A DNA stretch of 64,000 nt from Burkholderiales bacterium (GTDB lineage: Bacteria; Pseudomonadota; Gammaproteobacteria; Burkholderiales; Burkholderiaceae_C): assembly GCA_021414305.1 (NCBI GenBank), contig JAIOOS010000029.1, positions 62,001 through 126,000 of the forward strand. The letters are read 5' to 3'. The notes below the pieces were generated by a model that saw nothing but the letters and a program-made list of their open reading frames with translations, did no database searches and was not told the DNA's origin. How positions within the stretch are numbered: position 1 is the stretch's first letter; each line of letters begins with the position of its first letter. Below, in pieces: positions 29,710 through 38,196 of the stretch. A program made the position numbers and the translations under genes.

Positions 29710-31017
29710 ATGCCCGGCTACGCGAACCCCGGTTTCGACACCCTCGCGCTGCATGCCGGCGCCGCGCCCGACCCGGCCACCGGCGCCCGCGCGGTGCCGA
29801 TCCACCTCACCACCTCGTTCGTGTTCGAGTCGAGCGAGCACGCCGCCTCGCTCTTCAACATGGAGCGCTCGGGCCACGTCTACAGCCGGATCTCGAATCC
29901 GACCAACGCGGTGCTCGAGGAGCGCGTCGCCGCCCTCGAAGGCGGCTCCGGCTCGATCGCCACTGCCAGCGGCCAGGCCGCTCTGCACCTTGCGATCGCC
30001 ACCATCGCCGGCGCCGGCTCGCACATCGTCGCCTCGAGCGCGCTCTACGGCGGCTCGCACAACCTGCTGCACTACACGCTGGCGCGCTTCGGCATCGCCA
30101 CCAGCTTCGTCCGTCCCGGCGACTTCGACGCCTGGCGGGCCGCCATCCGCCCGGAAACGAAACTGCTGTTCGGCGAGACCCTCGGCAACCCCGGGCTCGA
30201 CGTGCTCGACATCCCGACCGTCGCCGCGATCGCGCACGAGAACCACCTGCCGCTGCTGGTCGACTCGACCTTCACCACGCCCTGGCTGATGAGGCCCTTC
30301 GAGCACGGCGCCGACCTGCTGTACCACTCGGCGACCAAGTTCCTGTCCGGCCACGGCACCGTGATCGGCGGCGTGCTGGTGGACAGCGGCCGCTTCGACT
30401 GGGACGCCGCCACCGAGAAGACCGGCCGCTTCACCGAACTGACCCGGGCCTATGCCGGCTTTCACGACATGGTGTTCAGCGAGGAGAGCACGGTCGGCGC
30501 GTTCCTGCTGCGCGCGCGGCGCGAGGGGCTGCGCGACTTCGGCGCGAGCATGAGCCCGCACACCGCCTGGCTGATCCTGCAAGGGATCGAGACGCTGCCC
30601 CTGCGCATGGCCCGCCACGTCGAGAACACGCGCAAGGTCGTCGCCTTCCTCGCCGGCCACGAGGGCGTGGCGAGCGTCGGCTACCCGGAGCTCGAGAGCC
30701 ATCCCGACCATGCGCTGGCCAAGCGCCTCCTGCCGCGCGGCTGCGGGTCGGTCTTCAGCTTCGACCTGCGCGGGTCGCGCGAGCAGGGCCGCGCCTTCAT
30801 CGAGGCGCTGAAGCTCTTCTCGCATCTCGCCAACGTCGGCGACTGCCGCTCGCTCGTCATCCACCCGGCGTCGACCACGCACTTCCGGATGGACGACGCG
30901 GCCCTGGCGCGCGCCGGCATCGGGCCCGGCACCATCCGCCTCTCGATCGGCCTGGAAGACGCCGACGACCTGCTCGACGACCTGAAGCGGGCGCTCAAGG
31001 TCGCCGCCAAGGCATGA
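29710..31017 (+). CDS. metY: O-acetylhomoserine sulfhydrylase (Cys/Met metabolism PLP enzyme)
   Basis: Forms homocysteine from an O-acylated homoserine and sulfide in methionine synthesis. 435 residues, matching MetY (~430) better than MetZ (~400). Landmarks: YSRISNPTNAVLEERVAALEGG, the PLP lysine in LYHSATKFLSGHGTVIGG, and the C-terminal NVGDCRSLVIHPASTTH. Start ATG 29710 with AGGA upstream. It is divergent from the CBS-aroC unit. Acetyl versus succinyl specificity cannot be settled from sequence by eye. Confidence 0.92.
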   Translation: MPGYANPGFDTLALHAGAAPDPATGARAVPIHLTTSFVFESSEHAASLFNMERSGHVYSRISNPTNAVLEERVAALEGGSGSIATASGQAALHLAIATIAGAGSHIVASSALYGGSHNLLHYTLARFGIATSFVRPGDFDAWRAAIRPETKLLFGETLGNPGLDVLDIPTVAAIAHENHLPLLVDSTFTTPWLMRPFEHGADLLYHSATKFLSGHGTVIGGVLVDSGRFDWDAATEKTGRFTELTRAYAGFHDMVFSEESTVGAFLLRARREGLRDFGASMSPHTAWLILQGIETLPLRMARHVENTRKVVAFLAGHEGVASVGYPELESHPDHALAKRLLPRGCGSVFSFDLRGSREQGRAFIEALKLFSHLANVGDCRSLVIHPASTTHFRMDDAALARAGIGPGTIRLSIGLEDADDLLDDLKRALKVAAKA

Positions 31018-31835
31018 GGCTCGCCGTCGACCAGCCGGGCGGCGCGCGCGAGGCCTACGCCTACACCGGCGGCAAGCCGTTCGACGCCAGCCTGCCGGCC
31101 ATCGTTTTCGTGCACGGCGCGATGCACGACCACAGCGTGTGGACGCTGCTCGCCCGCTGGTTCGCGAACCACGGCCACGCGGTGCTCGCGCCCGACCTGC
31201 CGGGGCACGGGCGCAGCACGGGCGCGCCGCTGGCCAGCGTCGAGTCGATCGCCGACTGGCTGCTCGCCCTGCTCGACGCGGCCGGGGTCGACGAGGCGAC
31301 CTTCGTCGGCCACAGCATGGGTTCGCTGATCGCCCTCGAAGCGGCTGCACGCGCGCCGGCCCGGGCACGCCGGCTGGTGATGATCGGCACCGCCTATCCG
31401 ATGGCCGTCTCGCAGGCGCTGCTCGACGCCGGCGAGCAGGACCCCTACGCGGCGATCGACAACGTCAACGCCCTCTCGCACTCCACCCTGGCCGCCAAGC
31501 CGGCCTACCCGGGCCCGGGCTCGTGGCTGCACGGCGGCAACCGCATGCTGATGCGGCGGCTGCAGGCGGCGCAGGGCGAGACCAATCTGTTCGTCAACGA
31601 CTTCCAGGTCTGCGACCGCTACCGCGGAGGCCTCGAAGCCGCCGCGCGCATCACCTGCCCGACGACGCTGGTGCTCGGCGCGCGTGATCAGATGACGGGG
31701 CCGAAGCAGACGGCCGCCATCGCCGCCGCCTTGCGCGCGAGGATCGTCACCCTGCCTGCGGGTCACGCCCTGATGACCGAGCAGCCGGAGGCGCTGCTCG
31801 CCGCGGTGCGCGGGGCGCTCCTGGCAAGCGCCTAG
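31014..31835 (+). CDS. Alpha/beta-hydrolase-fold protein
   Basis: 273 residues. Oxyanion region FVHGAMHDHSVW, nucleophile elbow GHSMGS (Ser), acid probably in LGARDQMTG, and His in LPAGHALMTEQPEAL. This is a complete catalytic triad of the esterase/haloperoxidase-like family; the substrate is unknown. The ATG overlaps the metY stop (ATGA), so it is coupled to metY. A homoserine O-acyltransferase role is unlikely because the size and motifs differ from MetX. Its stop shares the CTAG with the convergent Nudix gene. Confidence 0.88.
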   Translation: MRLAVDQPGGAREAYAYTGGKPFDASLPAIVFVHGAMHDHSVWTLLARWFANHGHAVLAPDLPGHGRSTGAPLASVESIADWLLALLDAAGVDEATFVGHSMGSLIALEAAARAPARARRLVMIGTAYPMAVSQALLDAGEQDPYAAIDNVNALSHSTLAAKPAYPGPGSWLHGGNRMLMRRLQAAQGETNLFVNDFQVCDRYRGGLEAAARITCPTTLVLGARDQMTGPKQTAAIAAALRARIVTLPAGHALMTEQPEALLAAVRGALLASA

Positions 31836-32656
31836 CGCCGCTCGGCGGCGAGGCGCTCGAGCTCGGCGCCGAGGATCAATGTCGCTTCGAGCGTGAATGC
31901 GCCGGCGGCGAGGCGCTCGCGCAGGGCGGCTTCGCGCAGGCACTCGAAGGCGACCACCTCGCCGTCGCGGTTCACCGGCTGCACGCCCGCCGGCAGCGCC
32001 GCCCGGAAGACGACGATGCGCTCGTCCATGTAGCCCTCCGCGACCGGCCGGCGCACGATCACGTCGGCGGCGCGGCCGAGCCCGGCCAGCTCGTCCGGGA
32101 CCAGGCCTGCCTCCTCCCAACTCTCGCGTCGGAGCGTCTCTTCGATCGATTCCCCGGCGGCCCTCTGGCCGCCCATCAACGTGTCCCACCGGCCCGGGTC
32201 CGTCGCCTTGTCGAAGGCGCGCTGCTGGACCCAGAAGCCGCCGTCCGCGCTGCGTCCGGCCAGGTGCACCGCGAAGGTCTTCAGGCCGAGCACGCGGACC
32301 ACGCTGCGCTCGATTGCCGCGAGCGAGCCGTCCTCGGCGTCCACGACAGGCAGCAGCTCGTCGCGCCAGCGAGAGGCGACGCCCTCCTCGTGCAGCCAGC
32401 GCGCGATCGCGGCGAGCGCCGCGTCGCCCGGATCCGCCACGGCCCATCCTTCGCTGCCGGGCACGAACGGCAGGCCCGCGGCCCGGGCTCGCTCGGCAAG
32501 CGCAGGCTCGATGCTGCCGATCACCGGCCCGGCGCCGCCGTAGCGCAGCGGCACCCGACTCGCCGGCGGCGGCAGCGCGGCCGCCGAGCGGGCGTGCAGC
32601 AGCCACGCGGGGGCGACGGCTGCTGGCGCCTTGGTGGGCGGCTCGCTCTGGCTCAA
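31832..32656 (-). CDS. Nudix hydrolase with an N-terminal DUF4743-like domain
   Basis: 274 residues. The N-terminal ~125 residues resemble DUF4743, found with Nudix domains in thiamine-pyrophosphokinase-related proteins. The C-terminal Nudix domain carries the box GGQRAAGESIEETLRRESWE continuing EAGL, with G, E, RE and EE positions intact. It should hydrolyse a nucleoside-diphosphate-linked compound; the substrate is unknown. The start is TTG at 32656, overlapping the stop of coiled-coil protein A as TTGA. It ends in a CTAG shared with the convergent hydrolase. Confidence 0.85.
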   Translation of the reverse strand: MSQSEPPTKAPAAVAPAWLLHARSAAALPPPASRVPLRYGGAGPVIGSIEPALAERARAAGLPFVPGSEGWAVADPGDAALAAIARWLHEEGVASRWRDELLPVVDAEDGSLAAIERSVVRVLGLKTFAVHLAGRSADGGFWVQQRAFDKATDPGRWDTLMGGQRAAGESIEETLRRESWEEAGLVPDELAGLGRAADVIVRRPVAEGYMDERIVVFRAALPAGVQPVNRDGEVVAFECLREAALRERLAAGAFTLEATLILGAELERLAAERR

Positions 32657-33627
32657 AGCACGCCGGCGGTCTTCAGCTTGGCGAGCATGTCCTTGCCCTT
32701 CTGCTTCGGATCGAGGTTCTTGCCGATCTGCTCGAGGCCCGACTCGAAGCCGGAGGCCGGGCCGTTCAGCACCTTCTTCAGCCCGGCCTCGCCGGCCCGG
32801 TCGATCGACAGCGCCTTGGCGGCCTTGGCGATGTCGATCTGGCCGATCGACAGTGCCTTCACGCCTATGGACGCGGCGCCGAGCTGCTCGACGTAGACGT
32901 TGACGCCGACCGCCTTGTTCTGGATGTCCTTGACCCCGTCCTTGAGCTTCTTCTTCAGGTCGTCGGAGTACGCGGAGTTCGCCGCCGCCTTGTCGCCGAA
33001 CTCCTTGACCCGCTTCACCAGGCCTTCGTGCAAGGTCAGTGCGATGTCGATGCCCAGCGCCGCATGCTCCTTCTGCGCCTTCTCCAGGCCCTTCGCATCG
33101 CGCGACTCGGCCGCCTTGGCGGCGCGCGAGTAGATCGCGTCCTGCTTCTTGAACAGCGCCGACAGATCGTCCTTCGCGTCGTCCATCTCGCCGTCGAGCG
33201 CCGAGAGGTTGGTCATCGCCTGATTCGCGCCCCCCTGGAATTTCGTGGAAGCGGCCTCGGCCTCGTTCTGCAGGGTCTTGCCCTCGTCGTACTCCTCGGT
33301 GAAGCCGTCGACCGCCTCGCTGACGGTCGTCACCGCCTTCTCGACCTCGCTCAGGTTCTCGGCGACGAAGTCCTCGTCGAACTCGATCTCGCGCAGGTTG
33401 CCGCGCGCCAGCGTCGCCGCACGCAGGATCTTGTTGAGCTCCTTCAGCCGGCCCTCGAGCGCCACCAGGTAGAGGTCGATCTTGTCGTTCTGCTTGGCCT
33501 TGATCGCCGCCCGGAGCTTGGTGACGACGTCCTTCCACTTCGGATCGAAGGCGGCGCGCACCTTGCCGATCTGGACAGCGGTGACCTTCGCCTTGGCGAA
33601 CTGGGCGGCGGTTTCGGGCTTGGCCAT
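32653..33627 (-). CDS. Lysine-rich coiled-coil protein A, function unknown
   Basis: 324 residues that I do not recognise. It has no signal peptide, no membrane segment and no Cys; composition is dominated by Ala, Lys, Glu and Asp. Long heptad-like helices run through about 10-215 (e.g. KLRAAIKAKQNDKIDLYLVAL, LEGRLKELNKILRAATLA in sequence), followed by a less regular C-terminal third with KALSIGQIDIAKAAKALSID. ATG at 33627. It is downstream of ligA by 72 nt on the same strand. The style resembles protein B at 44626-46476. Codon use fits the neighbours, so it is not an obvious import. Confidence 0.8.
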   Translation of the reverse strand: MAKPETAAQFAKAKVTAVQIGKVRAAFDPKWKDVVTKLRAAIKAKQNDKIDLYLVALEGRLKELNKILRAATLARGNLREIEFDEDFVAENLSEVEKAVTTVSEAVDGFTEEYDEGKTLQNEAEAASTKFQGGANQAMTNLSALDGEMDDAKDDLSALFKKQDAIYSRAAKAAESRDAKGLEKAQKEHAALGIDIALTLHEGLVKRVKEFGDKAAANSAYSDDLKKKLKDGVKDIQNKAVGVNVYVEQLGAASIGVKALSIGQIDIAKAAKALSIDRAGEAGLKKVLNGPASGFESGLEQIGKNLDPKQKGKDMLAKLKTAGVL

Positions 33628-33699
33628 GGACGACGACTCCGGGGGTGTGATGGCCGCGATTCTCTACGCCGGCCCGCCCCGAACCTACCGGGTCCTACC

Positions 33700-35763
33700 T
33701 CAGGGGGCGTCGAGCAAGGCGAGCAGACCGGCCTCGTCGAGGATGGCGATGCCGAGCTCGGTCGCCTTGGCGAGCTTCGAGCCGGCCTCGGCCCCGGCCA
33801 CGACCCAGTCGGTCTTCTTCGACACCGAGCCGACGACCTTGCCGCCGAGCGACTCGATCATCTCCTTGGCGTCCTCGCGGGCGAGCGTGGGCAGCGTGCC
33901 GGTCAGGACGAAGGTCTTGCCCGAGAGCGGCAAGGGCGCCGCCGACGCTTGGCCTTCGCTCTCCTCCCAGGCGAGGCCGGCACGGCGCAGGCCGGCGATC
34001 ACCTCGCGGTTGTGCGGCTCCTGGAAGAAGGCGTGCACGCTCTCGGCGACGATCGGCCCGACGTCGGCGACCTCGAGCAGCTGCTCGACGCTCGCAGCCA
34101 TCAGCCGCTCGAGGTTGCCGAAGTGGCGCGCCAGGTCCTTCGCCGTCGATTCGCCGACGTGGCGCGCACCGAGACCGTAGAGGAAGCGGGCCAGCGTCGT
34201 TGCCTTGCTCGCCGCGATGCCGGCGACGAGCTTGGCGGCGCTCTTGTCGCCCATGCGCTCCAGGCCCTCGAGCCGCTCCTGCGTCAGCGCGTAGACGTCG
34301 GGCAACGTCTCCACCAGGCCGCCGTCGACGAGCTGGTCGACGATCTTGTCGCCGAGGCCCTCGATGTCGAGCGCGCGCCGGCCGGCGAAGTGCAGGATCG
34401 CGATCTTGCGCTGCGCCGCACAGAACAGGCCGCCGCTGCACCGGTGGTCGACGCCGCCCTTCTCGCGCACCACCCGGCTGGCGCAGACCGGGCACGCGTG
34501 CGGCATGCGGAAGTTGGGGACGTAGTTCTTGCGCCGGGTCGCGATCCGGCCCACCACCTCGGGAATCACGTCGCCCGCGCGGCGCACGATCACCGTGTCA
34601 CCGACGCGCACGCCCTTCCTGCGGATCTCGAACACGTTGTGCAGGGTCGCGTTCGAGACGGTCGTGCCGCCGACGAACACCGGCTCGAGCTTGGCCACCG
34701 GCGTCAGCTTGCCGGTGCGGCCGACCTGGATGTCGATCGCGTTCAGCAGGGTCGTCTTCTCCTGCGCCGGGTACTTCTGCGCCACCGCCCAGCGCGGCTC
34801 GCGCGACTTGAAGCCGAGCTTTTCCTGCAGCGCCCGGTCGTCGACCTTGTAGACGACGCCGTCGATGTCGTAGGGCAGGCTGTCGCGCAGGGCGGCGATT
34901 GCGATGTGGAAGTCGATCAACCCGGCCGCCCCTTGCACCCTCTGGTGCATGGGGCTCGCCGGCAGGCCGATCGCATCGAAGGCCTCGAGCAGGCCGGTCT
35001 GCGTGGGCGGCACGGTCCAGCCGTCGACCTCGCCGAGGCCGTAGGCGAAGAAGCTGAGCGGTCGCTTGACGGCATTGCGGGCATCGAGCTGGCGGACCGC
35101 GCCGGCGGCCGCGTTGCGCGGATTAACGAAGGTCTTCTCGCCCTTGGCGCCGCCTTCGATAAGCTTCCGCTGCCGCTCGTTGAGAGCCTCGAAGTCGTCG
35201 CGCCGCATGAAGACCTCGCCGCGGATCTCGAGCACCCTCGCCTTCACGCCCTTCAGCCGCTTGGGCACCGCGGCGATCGTGCGCACGGTATGGGTCACGT
35301 CCTCGCCGGTCTCGCCGTCGCCGCGGGTCGCCGCTTGCACGAGGTCGCCGCCCTCGTAGCGCAGGTTGATCGCCAGGCCGTCGAACTTCAGCTCGGCCGC
35401 GTACTCGACCGGCGGATCGGCCTCGGTCAGGCCGAGCGCCTTGCGCACGCGGGCGTCGAACTTTTCGGCGCCAGCCGCGGTGGTGTCGGTCTCGGTGTCG
35501 ATCGAGAGCATGGGCACCACGTGGCGCACCGGCTGCAGGCCATCGAGCACCGCGCCGATGACGCGCTGGGTCGGCGAGTCGGGCGTGACCAGCTCGGGAT
35601 GCGCGGCCTCGATCGCCTGCAGCTCCTGGTAGAGGGCGTCGTACTCGGCGTCCGGGATGGTCGGTGTGTCGAGCACGTAGTAGCTGCGGGCGTGATCCAG
35701 GAGCTGCTGGCGCACCGCCGCGGCTCGCGCGGCAGCCTGGGTTGCTTCGAGTCGGGTCGACAT
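33700..35763 (-). CDS. ligA: NAD+-dependent DNA ligase
   Basis: Seals nicks during replication and repair using NAD+. 687 residues, full length. The Ia domain is at 1-70; the adenylation site is Lys126 in AAELKFDG. An OB-fold follows, then the zinc finger CPVCASRVV...CSGGLFC (four Cys), helix-hairpin-helix repeats, and a C-terminal BRCT domain (about 605-687, SGKTFVLTGTLP). ATG at 35763. In related genomes it follows zipA directly; here a plus-strand four-gene unit lies between them. Confidence 0.98.
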   Translation of the reverse strand: MSTRLEATQAAARAAAVRQQLLDHARSYYVLDTPTIPDAEYDALYQELQAIEAAHPELVTPDSPTQRVIGAVLDGLQPVRHVVPMLSIDTETDTTAAGAEKFDARVRKALGLTEADPPVEYAAELKFDGLAINLRYEGGDLVQAATRGDGETGEDVTHTVRTIAAVPKRLKGVKARVLEIRGEVFMRRDDFEALNERQRKLIEGGAKGEKTFVNPRNAAAGAVRQLDARNAVKRPLSFFAYGLGEVDGWTVPPTQTGLLEAFDAIGLPASPMHQRVQGAAGLIDFHIAIAALRDSLPYDIDGVVYKVDDRALQEKLGFKSREPRWAVAQKYPAQEKTTLLNAIDIQVGRTGKLTPVAKLEPVFVGGTTVSNATLHNVFEIRRKGVRVGDTVIVRRAGDVIPEVVGRIATRRKNYVPNFRMPHACPVCASRVVREKGGVDHRCSGGLFCAAQRKIAILHFAGRRALDIEGLGDKIVDQLVDGGLVETLPDVYALTQERLEGLERMGDKSAAKLVAGIAASKATTLARFLYGLGARHVGESTAKDLARHFGNLERLMAASVEQLLEVADVGPIVAESVHAFFQEPHNREVIAGLRRAGLAWEESEGQASAAPLPLSGKTFVLTGTLPTLAREDAKEMIESLGGKVVGSVSKKTDWVVAGAEAGSKLAKATELGIAILDEAGLLALLDAP

Positions 35764-35805
35764 CGGGCCATTTTCGGCGAATCCGCAAAACCGACGGCAC
35801 GCCCC

Positions 35806-35875
35806 GGACCGTCGCTTTGCCGCCCTTTCGTCGGCGCCAGGCCGGATTCGTCGCGCTCCGGCCGGGATCCGTCGC
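35806..35875 (+). repeat. Phased CGTCG repeats upstream of the LytS-like kinase
   Basis: CGTCGC, CGTCGG, CGTCGC and CGTCGC begin at 35810, 35829, 35849 and 35870, so the spacing is 19, 20 and 21 nt, about two helical turns. Two copies extend to GGATTCGTCGC (35844-35854) and GGATCCGTCGC (35865-35875), and another reads GGACCGTCGC (35806-35815). LytTR regulators typically bind direct repeats about 21-22 bp apart, so this could be the operator of the adjacent system; that role is inferred. The rest of the 181-nt gap shows nothing clear. Confidence 0.5.
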
Positions 35876-35944
35876 AAACCCGCCCAGGGTCGCACCCCGG
35901 CCCGCAAGGTGACTTCCCGCTTGTGTCGACGCCGACGTTGTCCT

Positions 35945-37123
35945 ATGTTGCAGGGAGTGGTTACGGGCAAGACCGAACAGACCCAGGCCGGCCCGCACCA
36001 CGTTCGCGCGGCCTGGAGCAGGCTCGCGCTTGCGACGCTGATCGCCCTCGCCTACGCCAGCGAGGTCTTGTTCCAGCCCGACGTGTCGACCTGGTTCGAT
36101 ACCGGGCAAATCGCGGTCGCCGTCGCCACGCTGTTCGCCGAAGGCTTCTGCATCGCGGGCGCGATCCTGATCGCCGTGGCCCTGGTCGAACGACGGCGCG
36201 AACCCAAGGCCTGGCGCTACACGCTGATGCTGGCGCTGGGCGTCCTCGCCGGGAGCGCCATCGGGGTCCTTCTCGGGGCCGCGTTCAGCTACCGCGGCAA
36301 CCTCGCGGACGCGGCTCCCTATCTTGCCGGCCAGACGCTTCGCTTCACCCTGCTGGGCGTGGTCCTTGCGCTGGTCGACGGCTTCAAGCGCCGCCTTCAG
36401 GTGGCCACGGCGCGCGAACTCGAGCTGCAGATGGCCCGGGCTGCGCTCGAGGCGCAGACCGACCTCTCGCAGCTGCGCCTGCTGGAAGCGCAGATCGAGC
36501 CGCACTTCCTCTTCAACACCATAGCCAACCTGCGTCGAACCTGGCGCATCGATGCGGCACTCGGCGAGCGCATGCACGACAACGTCATGCGCTACCTCGC
36601 CGCCAGCCTGCCGCAGATGCGGGCATCGTCGGGCACGCTCGGCGCGGAAGTCGAGCTGACCCGGGCCTACCTCGAGCTTTTCGCGCTGCGCATGGGGCCC
36701 CGGCTGCGCTTCACGATCGATCTGTCGCCGTCGCTCGACGGGCTGTGCTTTCCGCGCATGACGCTCATCACCCTGGCCGAGAACGCGATCAAGCACGGTC
36801 TGATGCCCAGCGACCAGGGCGGCACGATCGCCATTCGCGCCCGGGCCGAAGGCGCCTCGCTGGTGGTCAGCGTGTCCGACGACGGCGTCGGCTTCGGCGC
36901 CGCCGACACGGCCGGCACCGGCATCGGCCTCGCCAACATTCGGGCTCGCCTGTTGACGCAACATGGGCGCGCCGCCCGCCTCAGCCTGAAGGCGGGCGAA
37001 GGCGGCGGCGTCGAGGCGACGATCCGCCTGCCGTTCGCGCCCGACCCCGTAAACGCGCCGAACCCACGGCAGGCGAGCCCGGCAAGCGCTGCCTCCGTAG
37101 CTCACGTGGGACTGCCCGCGTGA
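35945..37123 (+). CDS. LytS/AlgZ-type sensor histidine kinase
   Basis: 392 residues. About four hydrophobic segments (30-46, 55-80, 93-113 and 130-146) form a membrane sensor region without a recognisable ligand domain. The His_kinase domain follows, with phospho-acceptor His187 in EAQIEPHFLFNTIANL. The ATP site has N-box Asn280 in LAENAIKHG, DDGVGFG and GTGIGLANIRARL. It should phosphorylate the LytTR regulator two genes downstream. The ATG at 35945 is favoured; an in-frame GTG at 35909 is also possible and neither has a good ribosome site. Its stop overlaps the next start (TGATG). Confidence 0.9.
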   Translation: MLQGVVTGKTEQTQAGPHHVRAAWSRLALATLIALAYASEVLFQPDVSTWFDTGQIAVAVATLFAEGFCIAGAILIAVALVERRREPKAWRYTLMLALGVLAGSAIGVLLGAAFSYRGNLADAAPYLAGQTLRFTLLGVVLALVDGFKRRLQVATARELELQMARAALEAQTDLSQLRLLEAQIEPHFLFNTIANLRRTWRIDAALGERMHDNVMRYLAASLPQMRASSGTLGAEVELTRAYLELFALRMGPRLRFTIDLSPSLDGLCFPRMTLITLAENAIKHGLMPSDQGGTIAIRARAEGASLVVSVSDDGVGFGAADTAGTGIGLANIRARLLTQHGRAARLSLKAGEGGGVEATIRLPFAPDPVNAPNPRQASPASAASVAHVGLPA

Positions 37124-38196
37124 TGCCGCCTCTCATGCCGGCGACGGTCCGGCCCGGACCATCCCCTGCGGCGCCGGCGGCGCGTCGCCTGCTGCTGCGC
37201 GTGCTGGCGTTGACGGTAGCCGAGCTGGCCCTGCAGATGCCGCCGATCTTCCTGGTCGCGCTCCCCCTGTCGTTCGGCGACGCCGCTGCCCTCGCCGGCG
37301 AGATCGGCGCCAACGCGTTGCTGCTCGGCCTCGGACTCGCTGTCGTGCTCGAACTCCATGAGCGACGCGCTGCATGGGGCGGACCGGCACTGCGCGTCGC
37401 GACGCTGTGGACGGCGGCATGCGCCGTCGTCCTGCTGAGCGTGATGCTGATCGATGGCAGCACCGCGATCCGCCTCGGCCTGTCGTCATCGCAGCGCTCG
37501 CTCCAATTGCATTCGCTCTGGAACAACGCCGTCTTCACTATCGTCGCGCTCGTCTACCTGACCCGCAAACGCAGCTCGATCGAAGCCGAGCAACGCTGCC
37601 ACCAGCACGAGATGCAATGGCGCCTGGCGCGACGCCGGATCGACGGTGCCGCCGCTCGAGCCGCCCAGGCTCGCCTCGATCCGCAGGTGCTGTTCGATTG
37701 CCTCGGCGAGGCGCAAGCCGCGTACCGCCTCGATGGCGCGCGCGCCGACCGGCTGCTGGACCGGCTCACCGACTACCTGCGGCTCACTTTGTCCGGTACC
37801 CGGGAAGGCATCGACAGCCTGGCTCAGGCGGTCGAGGTCGCACTGGCCTCGATGGCGCTGGCTGCGCCCGAGGGAGGCGCGCAAGTGACGGTCGCCCTCT
37901 CGCCGGAAGCGGCGCTGCAACCTTTCCCGCCGGGACTGCTCGGGCCTCTGCTGAGCGACTGGACGGCCGGGCTGGCGACCGGAAAGGCTGGCGGCGCCCT
38001 CTCGCTGACGGCCAGGCGACACGAGCGCCTCCTGCGCATCGAGATCGAGGGCGACTCACCTCCACCCGCCAGCGCGCTGGCGGACTGCCGTGCCCGGTTG
38101 TCCGAGGCGCATGGCGAACCAGCACACCTTGTCGTCGACCAGCCCGGAGCCGGTCGCCGATGCCTCGTCACGATGGAGATCGCCGATGACCACTGA
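37123..38196 (+). CDS. Degenerate LytS-like protein lacking the phospho-acceptor His (pseudokinase)
   Basis: 357 residues. Membrane segments are at about 24-50, 60-80, 93-112 and 133-147, then a linker and a region aligned with the kinase of the previous gene. Where that has EPHFLFN, this has DPQVLFD: Gln188 replaces the catalytic His. The N-box and both Gly loops are also gone (LLSDWTAGLATG, ALADCRARLSEAHG). Catalysis is therefore unlikely; a co-sensor or partner of the active kinase is plausible. It is coupled to the kinase (1-nt overlap) and overlaps the response-regulator start by 11 nt. The frame is intact, so it is not a simple pseudogene. Confidence 0.8.
   Translation: MPPLMPATVRPGPSPAAPAARRLLLRVLALTVAELALQMPPIFLVALPLSFGDAAALAGEIGANALLLGLGLAVVLELHERRAAWGGPALRVATLWTAACAVVLLSVMLIDGSTAIRLGLSSSQRSLQLHSLWNNAVFTIVALVYLTRKRSSIEAEQRCHQHEMQWRLARRRIDGAAARAAQARLDPQVLFDCLGEAQAAYRLDGARADRLLDRLTDYLRLTLSGTREGIDSLAQAVEVALASMALAAPEGGAQVTVALSPEAALQPFPPGLLGPLLSDWTAGLATGKAGGALSLTARRHERLLRIEIEGDSPPPASALADCRARLSEAHGEPAHLVVDQPGAGRRCLVTMEIADDH

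Noticed and set aside
31897..38196. A very long plus-strand open frame (about 2,100 codons) across several real genes
   Set aside because: Only its last 358 codons match a real protein (the pseudokinase). The rest is Arg/Pro/Ala-rich and opposite ligA and other genes, as expected from high GC.
37123..38196. Treating the pseudokinase as a broken pseudogene
   Set aside because: The frame is full length, overlaps both neighbours as a functional operon member, and keeps membrane helices; only catalytic positions are lost.
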